A stretch of 64,000 bases of DNA, from assembly GCA_021647505.1 (NCBI GenBank), contig JAKIUN010000006.1, forward strand, positions 36,085 through 100,084. Direction: 5' to 3'. The position numbers were made by a program, and so were the translations under genes. The DNA comes from Gammaproteobacteria bacterium. Its GTDB lineage: Bacteria > Pseudomonadota > Gammaproteobacteria > SZUA-152. Shown here in pieces: positions 19,451 to 27,953 of this stretch. Each line of letters starts with the position of its first letter. Position 1 is the stretch's first letter. Below the pieces are notes generated by a model that saw nothing but the letters and a program-made list of their open reading frames with translations, did no database searches and was not told the origin of the DNA.

Positions 19451-19738
19451 TTAGCGTAAAGTGCCCTTCACACGAGATATACTGTTGAGTTCATCTATAA
19501 TAGATTGAGACGCCTTCAAGTGGATCTGTACTGGAAATGACTCCAAAACGACCACATCTTTCACGACCCCCTCCCTTTCCAGTACCCGCACTCTTTGTAA
19601 GACAGGGTCAGGAGACTCTGCACTGCCGATTATGAGCGCTTCTTTCAACTTGCCGCTATTGCTGCTGTCTACGGGCTGGTTTTTACCACTGCACCCCATT
19701 AGAAAGAAAACCACCGAGAAGATCAATAATGTTTTCAT
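19451..19738 (-). CDS. Small predicted lipoprotein
   Basis: A 95-residue protein with a type II signal peptide: MKTLLIFSVVFFLMGC, with lipobox LMGC and Ser at +2, predicting an outer-membrane anchor. The mature part (about 80 residues) contains a predicted alpha/beta segment VLESFPVQIHLKASQSIIDELN. GGGAG lies 9 nt upstream of the ATG. I do not recognise the family. It is convergent with the protease gene. The 260 bp upstream show no gene. Confidence 0.7.
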   Translation of the reverse strand: MKTLLIFSVVFFLMGCSGKNQPVDSSNSGKLKEALIIGSAESPDPVLQRVRVLEREGVVKDVVVLESFPVQIHLKASQSIIDELNSISRVKGTLR

Positions 19739-20002
19739 GTGTCATACTCCCTTTAGAAAATTTCCTTCGTGGCCCCGGGGGCCAGACCAAGCTGACCTAC
19801 TGACTTCAATAACTATTCCCACGAGAATCTGCCTTTATTCTCACTTAGAGTGGCCATTTTTCCATCAAAATGGTGAAATAGGCTGTTTAAGGCTTCTGAA
19901 TTTAGCTGAATTAATACGTTTTCTCAATGAATTGCTGTGATCCGACCGACCCCTGCTCACTAAGACATGGAGTTCTGGCGTAATAGCAATTATGAAGGAT
20001 CC

Positions 20003-20038
20003 AAAAAAACAAAAGACCCGCCCCCTGGGGGACAGGCC
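20003..20038 (-). terminator. Terminator after the DUF1566 gene
   Basis: On the minus strand a C/G-rich stem (CCCCCAGGGGG core, extended by flanking GTC...) is followed by TCTTTTGTTTTTTT. It lies 30 bp beyond the stop at 20069. Confidence 0.6.
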
Positions 20039-20068
20039 TTTACCGGCTTATATCGGCAAAAAAACGGC

Positions 20069-20605
20069 TTAACGCGCGTCACGCACCAAACGCACCTTCC
20101 ATTCCTGTTGCGTGTTGCCCATGTAGCTCTTGCCATGTAGGAAGTACACCAGCCAGATACCCTTCTCATAGTCCCGCTCCGGGGTGGCTGACCAGAAACC
20201 AGTCGGCGGCATGGCAGGGAATATTTCAAGATTGACGGCCGGGCTAATACAACGGTGTTCAACGATGCCCTCAAGCTCTTTCAGGGTCGGCAGACGCCAG
20301 TCGCGGTAGCCGGCAAAGCCAGCACCGCCATTCATTCGTTTGATGAGGCGCCCGGCATCCTTCCATTCATACTGGGCCGCCACACCTACGCAACTACCGC
20401 CCTGCCACTGCATGCCCAGGGGGCAGCGCATCCAGGCCAGTTTGCTTTTGGTATCGGTCACGGTGCCATTGGCATGTTCCCGGAATTGCTCGCTGGGGGT
20501 CGACGCATAGGTCTTTAGGTCGCAATCCTGGGCCAATAGCGACCCACTGATCACCATCAGAAGGATCGTTAATATTAGTCGTCGAAAACACATTTTGGTG
20601 GGCAT
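20069..20605 (-). CDS. Exported DUF1566 (Lcl C-terminal domain) protein
   Basis: A 178-residue exported protein. A signal peptide (LILTILLMVISGSLLA) ends before QDCDLKTYA. The mature domain has the DUF1566 hallmarks GTVTDTKSKLAWMRC, WKDAG, YRDWRLPTLKELEGIV, GFWSATP and VRLVRDAR. These domains are common on secreted proteins in gammaproteobacteria and are related to C-type-lectin-like folds; function is unknown. It lies downstream of fliI on the same strand, where fliJ would normally be found, separated by 169 bp with no gene. Confidence 0.8.
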   Translation of the reverse strand: MPTKMCFRRLILTILLMVISGSLLAQDCDLKTYASTPSEQFREHANGTVTDTKSKLAWMRCPLGMQWQGGSCVGVAAQYEWKDAGRLIKRMNGGAGFAGYRDWRLPTLKELEGIVEHRCISPAVNLEIFPAMPPTGFWSATPERDYEKGIWLVYFLHGKSYMGNTQQEWKVRLVRDAR

Positions 20606-20774
20606 TTTGCAGTGTAACTCATGGTTTGGGGTCTGTTGCCGGTCTGGTATGACAACGGCTCGTCAATATGTTTCAACTAGATCGGACACAGCTCGCCAGT
20701 CTAAAGCCTGAAACTGAACAGTAGCTGACTGAAATGGGAATTCTTTCCTTGATTTCCCGCAGCCTTCCCCAACA

Positions 20775-22199
20775 CTATCCCCCGCCTGCATACGGATTTC
20801 CAGCGGCAGGCACAGGGGCACTTTGGACAACTTCGGGCTCCGGCTCCGGCGGACACAATCCCTGTAGCGCCGAGATGCTTTCCACCAGTGACACGGGCTC
20901 GTTCATGCCCTGTTGTAGAAACCGGGTAAGCTGCGGATAGAGGGCGATGGATTCGTCCACCTGCGGATCACTGCCGGCCTGATAGGCACCGACGCTGATG
21001 AGGTCGCGGTGCTGGCGATAGATAGTGTATATCCGCTTAAAACGATGCGCCGCCTTGAGGTGTTCGTCGCAGGTGATCTCGGTCATCGCACGGCTGATAG
21101 AGGCCTCGACGTCGATGGCCGGGTAATGCCCAGCCTCCGCCAGCTCCCGCGACAAGACCACGTGGCCATCGAGGATGGCGCGTGCCGCGTCGGCAATGGG
21201 ATCTTGCTGGTCATCGCCCTCGGTAAGCACGGTATAGAAGGCAGTAATGGAGCCGCCGCCGCTGTCGCCGTTGCCGGCGCGCTCCACCAGCTGTGGAATT
21301 TTGGCGAACACCGAGGGCGGATAGCCCTTGGTGGCCGGCGGCTCGCCGATGGCCAGGGCCACCTCACGCTGCGCCTGGGCATAACGGGTCAGGGAGTCCA
21401 TCAGCAGCAGTACGTTCTGGCCTTGATCGCGGAAATACTCCGCCACGCTGGTGGCCAACGCCGCGCCGTGCAGACGCATCACCGGCGAGTCGTCGGCCGG
21501 CGAGGCGATCACCACGGCGCGCGCCATACCCTCCTCGCCCAAGATATTCTCGATGAATTCCTTCACCTCACGGCCACGTTCGCCGATCAGGCCCACCACG
21601 ATTACATCCGCCGTGGTATAGCGGGTCATCATTCCCAGCAGCACGCTCTTGCCCACGCCGGAACCGGCGAACAGGCCCATGCGCTGGCCGCGGCCGACGC
21701 TCATCAGGGCATTGATGCTGCGGATGCCCACATCCAGCGGCTCACGGATGGGCTGCCGCGCCATGGGATTGATACTGCGCCCCGTGAGCGGTGTGCGGTG
21801 GGTGTGGGTAATGGGGCCCTTGCCGTCGAGGGGGTTGCCGCCGCCATCCAATACCCGTCCCAGCAAGGCCGGGCCGACGGGCACGTCATAGGCCTCACCG
21901 GTGGGCGTGACACGGGCATTGGGCACGATGCCCTGAACCCGGCCAATGGGCATCAGAAACAGTTTTTCACCGGAGAAACCGACCACCTCGGCCTCGATGT
22001 CTTTCCCCTCCGGACCCTCCACCAGGCAGCGTGCACCGACCGGGGCATGGCAGCCCACGGCCTCCAGGGTCAGACCCACCATGCGCGTAAGCCGGCCCTC
22101 GACGATAAGGCGAGGTTTTTCGACCCGCTCACGGGCAGCGCTGAGGTGACGGATCCAGCGCGGGCTGCGGGGCAACGCGGGCGGCTCGGTGGCGCTCAC
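20775..22199 (-). CDS. fliI: Flagellum-specific ATP synthase FliI
   Basis: The cytoplasmic ATPase of the flagellar type III export apparatus, 474 residues. Walker A is [15 protein letters not shown]; Walker B is [17 protein letters not shown], with [12 protein letters not shown] and [19 protein letters not shown] downstream, all typical of FliI/SctN. The C-terminus has a Pro/Glu-rich tail (PPEPEPEVV) beyond the usual end. It overlaps fliH by 4 bp (ATGA), indicating translational coupling. It is the last flagellar gene of the block: fliJ, its usual partner, is absent. Confidence 0.95.
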   Translation of the reverse strand: MSATEPPALPRSPRWIRHLSAARERVEKPRLIVEGRLTRMVGLTLEAVGCHAPVGARCLVEGPEGKDIEAEVVGFSGEKLFLMPIGRVQGIVPNARVTPTGEAYDVPVGPALLGRVLDGGGNPLDGKGPITHTHRTPLTGRSINPMARQPIREPLDVGIRSINALMSVGRGQRMGLFAGSGVGKSVLLGMMTRYTTADVIVVGLIGERGREVKEFIENILGEEGMARAVVIASPADDSPVMRLHGAALATSVAEYFRDQGQNVLLLMDSLTRYAQAQREVALAIGEPPATKGYPPSVFAKIPQLVERAGNGDSGGGSITAFYTVLTEGDDQQDPIADAARAILDGHVVLSRELAEAGHYPAIDVEASISRAMTEITCDEHLKAAHRFKRIYTIYRQHRDLISVGAYQAGSDPQVDESIALYPQLTRFLQQGMNEPVSLVESISALQGLCPPEPEPEVVQSAPVPAAGNPYAGGG

Positions 22200-22918
22200 G
22201 GCGAGGCGGCATCCGTGGCCACGGTATCGCCGTTGGCAGATGTATCAACGACAGCGGCATCCTGCTCACGCTCACCACCGCTGAGCTGCGCCACCACTGC
22301 CGCCAGACGTTTTTCCATGGTGGCGTCGATCTGTGAGTTTTCACTCAGAATGCGGCAATCGCCGCGTATCAGGGCGGGGTCTTCTTGCAGCTGCCAGTCA
22401 CGGTGGGTATCGCTGCCGGCATCGCGCGCCACCAAGGCCTCGGTCACCACGGCAACATCATCCGGATGCAGACAGACGCGCACATGGCGCGAGGCCACCG
22501 GCAACGCCGCCAGGGCCTCGCGCACCACCGCCACCACCTGGCCAGGGTCACTACGCAACTCGCGCCGCACCAAGGCCTGGGCGAGAGTCACAGAGAGATC
22601 CACCAAGGCCTGTTCCACAGCCGCATCCATCGCCTCGAAGGGCCGGCCCAGAGCCTGCGCCAGTCCATCCAGCAAGGCGGCACGCCGGACGATCTCCGCC
22701 TGCCCCGCCGCCAGACCTTCTTCCCGACCCTTGATAAAACCGTCGTCCCAGGCCTCTTTGTAGGCCTGGGTCTGTATATTCTCCAGCTGCTCGGCCGTCA
22801 GCAGGCTAGACGGCGATAGCTCTTCGATATCCGCAGCGGGCAGTTCCGCCACCTGTGGCAACTCCCAGCGCTGATAACCCTCGTCCGCCTTCGCCTTGTC
22901 GATCAGTTTGGATCCCAC
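22196..22918 (-). CDS. fliH: Flagellar assembly protein FliH
   Basis: A 240-residue regulator and stator-like partner of FliI. It shows the FliH N-terminal RWELPQV motif, a central coiled-coil stretch with Gly-rich helix repeats ([20 protein letters not shown], the GxxxG pattern), and the C-terminal domain with [10 protein letters not shown] and a V/CLHPDD motif. It starts at a GTG (22918), because the preceding in-frame codons include a stop. It lies 118 bp after fliG and overlaps fliI by 4 bp. Confidence 0.9.
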   Translation of the reverse strand: MGSKLIDKAKADEGYQRWELPQVAELPAADIEELSPSSLLTAEQLENIQTQAYKEAWDDGFIKGREEGLAAGQAEIVRRAALLDGLAQALGRPFEAMDAAVEQALVDLSVTLAQALVRRELRSDPGQVVAVVREALAALPVASRHVRVCLHPDDVAVVTEALVARDAGSDTHRDWQLQEDPALIRGDCRILSENSQIDATMEKRLAAVVAQLSGGEREQDAAVVDTSANGDTVATDAASP

Positions 22919-23036
22919 GTCTCACCACCCCTTGATAGTGAAAACAGCCACGGTTTCAAGCACGCTGAATCCTGGCTTTTCACCGCATTCCGCCCGGAAT
23001 GATCGTGTTTCCAACTTAAAGATGCACCATGCAGGG

Positions 23037-24056
23037 CTAAACATATTCTTCGCCACCACCGCCGCCTAACGAAATATCACCGGCTTCGGCCAGGCGTCGG
23101 GCAACGGAAAGGATTTCTTTCTGTGCTCCTTCCACATCAGACAATTTCACCGGCCCCTTGGCCTCGAGATCGTCGCGCAACATTTCCGCAGCGCGCTTGG
23201 ACATGTTTTTGAATATCTTCTCTTGCAACGCATCCTCCGCACCTTTTAGCGCCAGTATCAGCGACTCGGAGGAAATCTCGCGCAGGATGGTTTGAATATC
23301 GCGATCCTCTACTTCCAGCAGGTTGTCAAAAACGAACATCAGATCCTGGATATTCTGCCCCAGATCCGTGTCCACTTCCTTGATGCCGTCCATGATCTCG
23401 CCTTCGATGCTGCTGTCCATGAAATTGAGAATATTGGCTGCGGCCTTGATGCCGCCCACGCTGGAGGACTTGACGTTGGAATTGCCGGAAAACTGCTTTT
23501 CGAGAATATCGTTGAGTTCGTTGAGGGCATTGGGCTGAATGCCATCGAGACTGGCGATGCGCAGGGTCACGTCCACGCGCACCCGATCCGGGAACAATAC
23601 CAACACTTCTGCAGCCTGATCTGGCTCCAGATAGGACAGCACAATCGCCATGATCTGTGGATGTTCCAGGCGGATGATCTCCGCCACCGCGCGCGGATCC
23701 ATCCATTTCAGGGTTTCCAGCCCCTTGGTGTTACCACCCTGGATAATACGATCGATGAGGCCCTCGGCCTTATCCTGCCCGAGGGCATTGATGAGCACCT
23801 TGCGCACGTATTCATCGGAACCCAGGCCGAGACCCGTCTCTTCCTGAACCATGGAACAAAATTTATGCAGCACATCCTCGACCTGCTGGCGAGTGATGTT
23901 GTCGATCTGCGCCATCGCCACACCCAGCTTTTGCACCTCTTTCGGATCCATGTGCTTGAGTACCTCAGAGGCCGCCTTTTCCCCCAGCGTCATCAACAGA
24001 ATGGCGGAACGCTGAACTCCATTGAGTTCTTTTGCCTTTTCTCCTGCTTCAGCCAT
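23037..24056 (-). CDS. fliG: Flagellar motor switch protein FliG
   Basis: The rotor protein that transmits torque, 339 residues. The N-terminal domain (LNGVQRSAILLMTLGEKAASEVLKHM) binds FliF; the middle domain has the EHPQ motif (IIRLEHPQIMAIVLSYL); the C-terminal torque helix carries the charged pattern DIQTILREISSESLILALKGA and MSKRAAEMLRDDLEAKGPVKLSDVE. A Gly-rich end (LGGGGGEEYV) closes it. It overlaps fliF by 8 bp. Confidence 0.96.
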   Translation of the reverse strand: MAEAGEKAKELNGVQRSAILLMTLGEKAASEVLKHMDPKEVQKLGVAMAQIDNITRQQVEDVLHKFCSMVQEETGLGLGSDEYVRKVLINALGQDKAEGLIDRIIQGGNTKGLETLKWMDPRAVAEIIRLEHPQIMAIVLSYLEPDQAAEVLVLFPDRVRVDVTLRIASLDGIQPNALNELNDILEKQFSGNSNVKSSSVGGIKAAANILNFMDSSIEGEIMDGIKEVDTDLGQNIQDLMFVFDNLLEVEDRDIQTILREISSESLILALKGAEDALQEKIFKNMSKRAAEMLRDDLEAKGPVKLSDVEGAQKEILSVARRLAEAGDISLGGGGGEEYV

Positions 24057-25695
24057 CCTGCTTCACCCAGTTTTTTACCACTTGCGCCACCAGTTTCGGA
24101 TCCTGCTCAATGGCCGCATTGGCCGTGGCCAGATTCTGTTCGTAGGAACCAGGCGGTCCACCCAGTGCCGGTTGCACCGCCTCCTGGCTCAGGCTTACGG
24201 TGTCCTCGCTAATCCCCCCGGCATCGCCTTCCTTTTCTCCATTGGCAACCACCAATTCCTGCATCTGTGGCGCGGCCAGTGACTTCATCACGGGCTTCAA
24301 TACGCCGAAGACCAACAGCAGCACCAGCAGACCGCCTATGCCCTTCTTCACCAGATCCTGCGCCCAGGCCTGCTCCCAGATAGGCACCTCTGGCAGAGGA
24401 GCCGGCTCTGCGGGCAAAGTAAAGGCAGAATTGATGACATTCACGCTGTCACCGCGCTCGGTATTGAAACCAACGGCCTTCTTCACCAGTTCGGTCATGC
24501 GCTCCAGTTCTTCTGGGCTGCGCTGCTGGCGGGTCAGCTGACCCGCCTCATCGACACTGACCCGGTCATCCACCACCACCGCCACCGACAGGCGTTGCAG
24601 ACTGCCCATGGCATAGCGCGTGTGGCTGATAGTCTTGTCCAACTCGAAGTTGCGAATCTCACGACGGCGGCTGTGTGTGGGCGAGGCGAGAGCCGTGGCA
24701 CCCGCATCACCTGGCGGCAGGACTTCCGGCGCCTGCGCAAGGCCTGGCGGCTGGTTGGTCAGGGCGCCGGGAATACCACCGTCGGCCGCACCATTGGATG
24801 ATTCCTCTGTGGTCTGATTGCTGCGCAGCGCGGCGCTATCCGGGTTATATATTTCCTGGGTTTGTTCGCTGGCGGTGAAGTCCAGATCTGCCGTCACCTG
24901 GGCACGCAGGGCGTTACTGCCCAACAGCGGGCCGAGAATGCCCTCGATGCGCTCGATGTAACTCTTTTCCAGACGCCGGGTATATTCAAATTGGGAATTG
25001 CTCAGGGCCAGCCGTTTGTCCATATCACCCTGGGTAAGCAGATTGCCCTTCTGATCCACCACCGTCACCTGGGCGGTTTCCAGATTTGGCACACTGGAAG
25101 ACACCATGTGCACAATAGCCGTGACCTGCCCTTTCTCCAGCACCCGGCCCGGGTACAGATTCACCACCACCGAGGCGCGTGCCTTCTGCCGGTTGCGGAC
25201 GAATACCGACTGCCGCGGCACCGCCAAATGCACGCGCGCGGATTGCACGCTACGGAGGCTTTGCACGGTGCGCGCCAGTTCGATTTCCAGCGCTCGCTGA
25301 TAGCGCGCCTTTTCCATGAATTGGCTGATACCAAAAGTATTCTTTTTGTCCAGCGCCTCAAAACCGGCACTGACACCTTTCGGCAACCCCATGGCCGCCA
25401 GTTTGATGCGCGCTGAATGAATATCAGCCGCTGGCACCAACACCGCGCCGGAGGTTTCATCCAGCTTGGCATCGATGCCACTCTGCCGCAACGCGTCCAA
25501 CACCGTACCCACGTCCTGCTCCGCCAACGCACCGTACAACACCCCATAGTTGGGCGTCCACGACCACAACACCACCGTGACACCGATTGCTACGCTCGCC
25601 GCCAGGCCGATCATGAGGCCGATCTGACGCAGTGCATCCAACCCGTTCAGCCCCGAAAAAGAGGCCGACATTTCTTCTGTTTTTACCCGTGCCAT
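24049..25695 (-). CDS. fliF: Flagellar MS-ring protein FliF
   Basis: The inner-membrane MS-ring subunit, 548 residues. It has two transmembrane helices, one near residues 27-46 (IGLMIGLAASVAIGVTVVLW) and one near 455 (GGLLVLLLVFGVLKPVM). Between them are the ring-building domains with LYGALAEQDVGTVLDAL, the conserved MEKARYQRALEIELARTVQSL and ARVHLAVPRQSVFVR. The C-terminal cytoplasmic tail binds FliG. Fits the usual length of about 550-600. It follows fliE with a 47-bp gap. Confidence 0.95.
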   Translation of the reverse strand: MARVKTEEMSASFSGLNGLDALRQIGLMIGLAASVAIGVTVVLWSWTPNYGVLYGALAEQDVGTVLDALRQSGIDAKLDETSGAVLVPAADIHSARIKLAAMGLPKGVSAGFEALDKKNTFGISQFMEKARYQRALEIELARTVQSLRSVQSARVHLAVPRQSVFVRNRQKARASVVVNLYPGRVLEKGQVTAIVHMVSSSVPNLETAQVTVVDQKGNLLTQGDMDKRLALSNSQFEYTRRLEKSYIERIEGILGPLLGSNALRAQVTADLDFTASEQTQEIYNPDSAALRSNQTTEESSNGAADGGIPGALTNQPPGLAQAPEVLPPGDAGATALASPTHSRRREIRNFELDKTISHTRYAMGSLQRLSVAVVVDDRVSVDEAGQLTRQQRSPEELERMTELVKKAVGFNTERGDSVNVINSAFTLPAEPAPLPEVPIWEQAWAQDLVKKGIGGLLVLLLVFGVLKPVMKSLAAPQMQELVVANGEKEGDAGGISEDTVSLSQEAVQPALGGPPGSYEQNLATANAAIEQDPKLVAQVVKNWVKQDG

Positions 25696-25742
25696 TTCAG
25701 CTCGTTGCCTCTCATCGAATCACTGCGCAAAAACATGTCATG

Positions 25743-26069
25743 TCAGACCTGCATCGACATTATCTGCTTATAGGCCTCCAGCAACTTGTTGCGCACCTGC
25801 ACCGTAGCCTGGAAGGCAATGCCAGATTTCTGTTTGGCAATCATCACCTCGGCCAGGCTCACATTGGGATCACCCATGACGAAGGCGTTACCCAGCTTGC
25901 CCGAGTTTTTTTGCAAGCCATTGACGCCGTCGATGCTCTGTTTCAGCAAGGCGCTGAAGTCCCCGGCGGTGCCATTGGCCTGCTGCGGGGCGGCAGCGGC
26001 TTGCCCCTGCGCGGCGGCGGCCATGGCACGCATTTGCACCAACAACTGGCTGGTATCGATTTCATTCAT
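25743..26069 (-). CDS. fliE: Flagellar hook-basal body complex protein FliE
   Basis: A small protein (108 residues) joining the MS ring and the rod. The family pattern is visible: FSALLKQSIDGVN, MGDPNVSLAEVMIAKQKSGIAFQATVQVRNKLLEAYKQIMSMQV, which is nearly invariant at the C-terminus. The start at 26069 is set by AGGAGA 8 nt upstream; the track ORF begins 15 codons earlier in the leader. It is the first gene of the fliEFGHI transcription unit. Confidence 0.95.
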   Translation of the reverse strand: MNEIDTSQLLVQMRAMAAAAQGQAAAAPQQANGTAGDFSALLKQSIDGVNGLQKNSGKLGNAFVMGDPNVSLAEVMIAKQKSGIAFQATVQVRNKLLEAYKQIMSMQV

Positions 26070-26117
26070 GATGGAACTCTCCTGTAAAACCTGGTAACAA
26101 CCGTAACCATTCATTGC

Positions 26118-26191
26118 GCCACAGAGACGCGGAGTACACAGAGGCTGGTAAATTTATAGGCAATTCTCTGTGCACTCCGTGCCTCTGTGGC
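26118..26191. repeat. Long imperfect inverted repeat in the fleR-fliE gap
   Basis: GCCACAGAGACGCGGAGTAC... pairs with the copy ending ...CCGTGCCTCTGTGGC; 26-bp arms differ at three positions, with a loop of about 22 bp. The CACAGAG-type dyad is a common intergenic element in proteobacteria. Here it would form a large hairpin in the leader of fliE if the candidate sigma-54 promoter at 26189 is used, or end the fleSR message. Confidence 0.6.
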
Positions 26192-26204
26192 AAATCGTTA
26201 CCCA
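26189..26204 (-). promoter_or_regulatory. Weak candidate sigma-54 promoter for fliEFGHI
   Basis: Minus strand TGGGTAACGATTTGCC has GG and GC separated by 10 bp and TTTGC at -12, but the -24 element departs from TGGCAC at three positions. Position (between fleR stop and fliE) and the known FleQ/FleR control of fliE in pseudomonads support it; the match alone does not. Confidence 0.3.
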
Positions 26205-26219
26205 TCAAAAAACAACGGC

Positions 26220-27650
26220 TCATGACATCTCCGCACCGTAACGGCCCGGTACCGACAAGCCCATTTCACGCATCCGCGCCAATTTGTAACGCAGAGTACG
26301 CTGGCTGATGCCCAGCTTCTCGGCAGCAGTCTTGCGATTGCCGTGATCGGCCTTGAGTACCGACAGGATGCGACTGTATTCGTGACCCTTCATTTCATCA
26401 CACAGCGACTTGCGGCCTTCGTCGTCGCCATCCGGCAACGCTGACAACTCATCGACCAGCTCGCACTGAATGTCCTCGGCGGCAATACAGTTACCGTTGT
26501 ACAGAATCAGCGCACGTTGGATGACGTTGTCCAGTTCACGCACATTGCCGGGCCAGTGGTGGTTCTGCAGTTGTGTCTTCGCCGCCTCACTCAGCAGCGG
26601 TGCCTTCGCCGGACTGTTTGCCGGGCTGTTCAGTAAAAGAGAAGCAGAAAGTGTGCCGCTGACAATGCGGAAATGCTTTCGCAGTAGGCGCTCGGCTAGC
26701 GGCACAATGTCGTCAGCACGCTCACGCAGTGCAGGAATGCGAATCGGAAAAACGTTGAGGCGGTAGAATAGGTCTTCACGAAAATGACCGGCCTTGACCT
26801 CTTTGCGCATGTCGCGGTTGGAGGTGGCGAGCACACGCACATCCAGTTCGATAAGCTTGTTGCCGCCCAAACGCTCCACTTGCCGCTCCTGCAACACACG
26901 CAGCAACTTGGCCTGCAGGGCGGCATCCATCTCGGAGATTTCATCCAGCAGCAGGGTGCCACCCTGGGCCAGTTCAAACTTGCCGGGGCAGGCCTTATAG
27001 GCGCCAGTGAAAGCGCCCTTCTCGTAACCAAACAGAGTGGCTTCGAGCATATTGTCGGGAATCGCCGCACAGTTGATGGCGATAAAGGGCTGATCGGCAC
27101 GCACCGAATGGCGATGGATGTACTGCGCCAACACCTCTTTACCGACGCCACTCTCACCGGTGAGCATCACCGTGGCGTCACTGGCGGCAACGCGCTTTGA
27201 CAGTTCCATCAGTTGGCGGCTGCGCACATCTACCGCCACCATTTCACCATCGGCGGAGCCGCCAGCGGCAAGCGCCGTGCCGGTAAGCGGGTCGATGTGC
27301 AGCGCCATATTGGCCACCAGCACTTCGGCCTCAAAGGGCTTGGTGAGGTAGTCCACCGCGCCGTCGCGCATGGCCTCGACGGCCATTTCAATGGAGCCGT
27401 AAGCGGTCATCAGCATCACCGGCAATGGCGGCCATTTCCGTTTGATCTGTTTCAACAGGGTATGGCCGTCCATGCGCGGCATCTGGATATCGGTAATCAC
27501 CATCTGCACCGTCTTGCGCTCGAGAATATCCAGCGCCGTATAGCCATTATCGGCGGTTTCCGTGGCATAGCCCGCCAGAGTCAGCGTGTCGCAGAGGGCG
27601 CCACGCAGCTCTGCATCATCTTCCACAACCAGAATAATTGCCTGTTTCAT
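26220..27650 (-). CDS. fleR: Sigma-54-dependent response regulator FleR (FlrC)
   Basis: A 476-residue NtrC-type regulator of mid-class flagellar genes. The receiver has the phospho-acceptor Asp in MVITDIQMPRMDG. The AAA+ domain has GESGVGKE, the sigma-54-contacting GAFTGA loop, GGTLLLDEISEM and NHHWPGNVRELDNVI. The C-terminal Fis-type helix-turn-helix reads NRKTAAEKLGISQRTLRYKLARM. The start at 27650 is set by AGGAGG just upstream; the track ORF runs 68 codons further, into the inverted-repeat element. An unusual low-complexity insert (LLLNSPANSPAKAP) lies between AAA+ subdomains. Confidence 0.95.
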   Translation of the reverse strand: MKQAIILVVEDDAELRGALCDTLTLAGYATETADNGYTALDILERKTVQMVITDIQMPRMDGHTLLKQIKRKWPPLPVMLMTAYGSIEMAVEAMRDGAVDYLTKPFEAEVLVANMALHIDPLTGTALAAGGSADGEMVAVDVRSRQLMELSKRVAASDATVMLTGESGVGKEVLAQYIHRHSVRADQPFIAINCAAIPDNMLEATLFGYEKGAFTGAYKACPGKFELAQGGTLLLDEISEMDAALQAKLLRVLQERQVERLGGNKLIELDVRVLATSNRDMRKEVKAGHFREDLFYRLNVFPIRIPALRERADDIVPLAERLLRKHFRIVSGTLSASLLLNSPANSPAKAPLLSEAAKTQLQNHHWPGNVRELDNVIQRALILYNGNCIAAEDIQCELVDELSALPDGDDEGRKSLCDEMKGHEYSRILSVLKADHGNRKTAAEKLGISQRTLRYKLARMREMGLSVPGRYGAEMS

Positions 27651-27662
27651 ATAACCTCCTAA

Positions 27663-27927
27663 GGGCCTGTTAACACTTATTGCACCGCCGCGACGGTGGC
27701 CATTTTTTTGTAGGGCAAGGCGCATTGAGCACCGTGTACTGAATGTACATAAGCGAAATGCAACACCGCCCTGCGGAAAAATGGCCCCGTCCCTTCGGGT
27801 TGCGCCCCAAAACGGGCCATGCAGCGTTGCTCGTCGTTCATTTGGAACCACCAAACTTCTCTCCTCGCGCCTTGCATGGCCCGTTTTGGGGCGGCAACGC
27901 GGTGGTGCAATAAGTGTTAACAGGCCC
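27663..27927. mobile_element. 265-bp MITE-like cloverleaf element between fleS and fleR
   Basis: The ends are inverted repeats beginning GGGCCTGTTAACACTTATTG, about 29 bp with one mismatch, flanked by TAA on both sides (27660-27662 and 27928-27930), a probable 3-bp target duplication. Inside are two further hairpins: GCCCCAAAACGGGCCATGCA (27804-27823) with its perfect complement at 27873-27892, and GGCCATTTTT (27698) with AAAAATGGCC (27777-27786). It has no coding capacity. It inserted two bases upstream of the fleR ribosome-binding site and now separates fleS and fleR by about 300 bp. Confidence 0.8.
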
Positions 27928-27953
27928 TAACAAAATCTGTTGCCACGGACGCA

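Noticed and set aside
19632-19940. 102-codon plus-strand ORF
   Set aside because: Antisense to the lipoprotein gene and composed of non-conserved sequence.
21009-22763. 584-codon plus-strand ORF opposite fliI and fliH
   Set aside because: Low-complexity, His/Gln/Arg-rich translation without family features; the minus strand encodes clear FliI and FliH.
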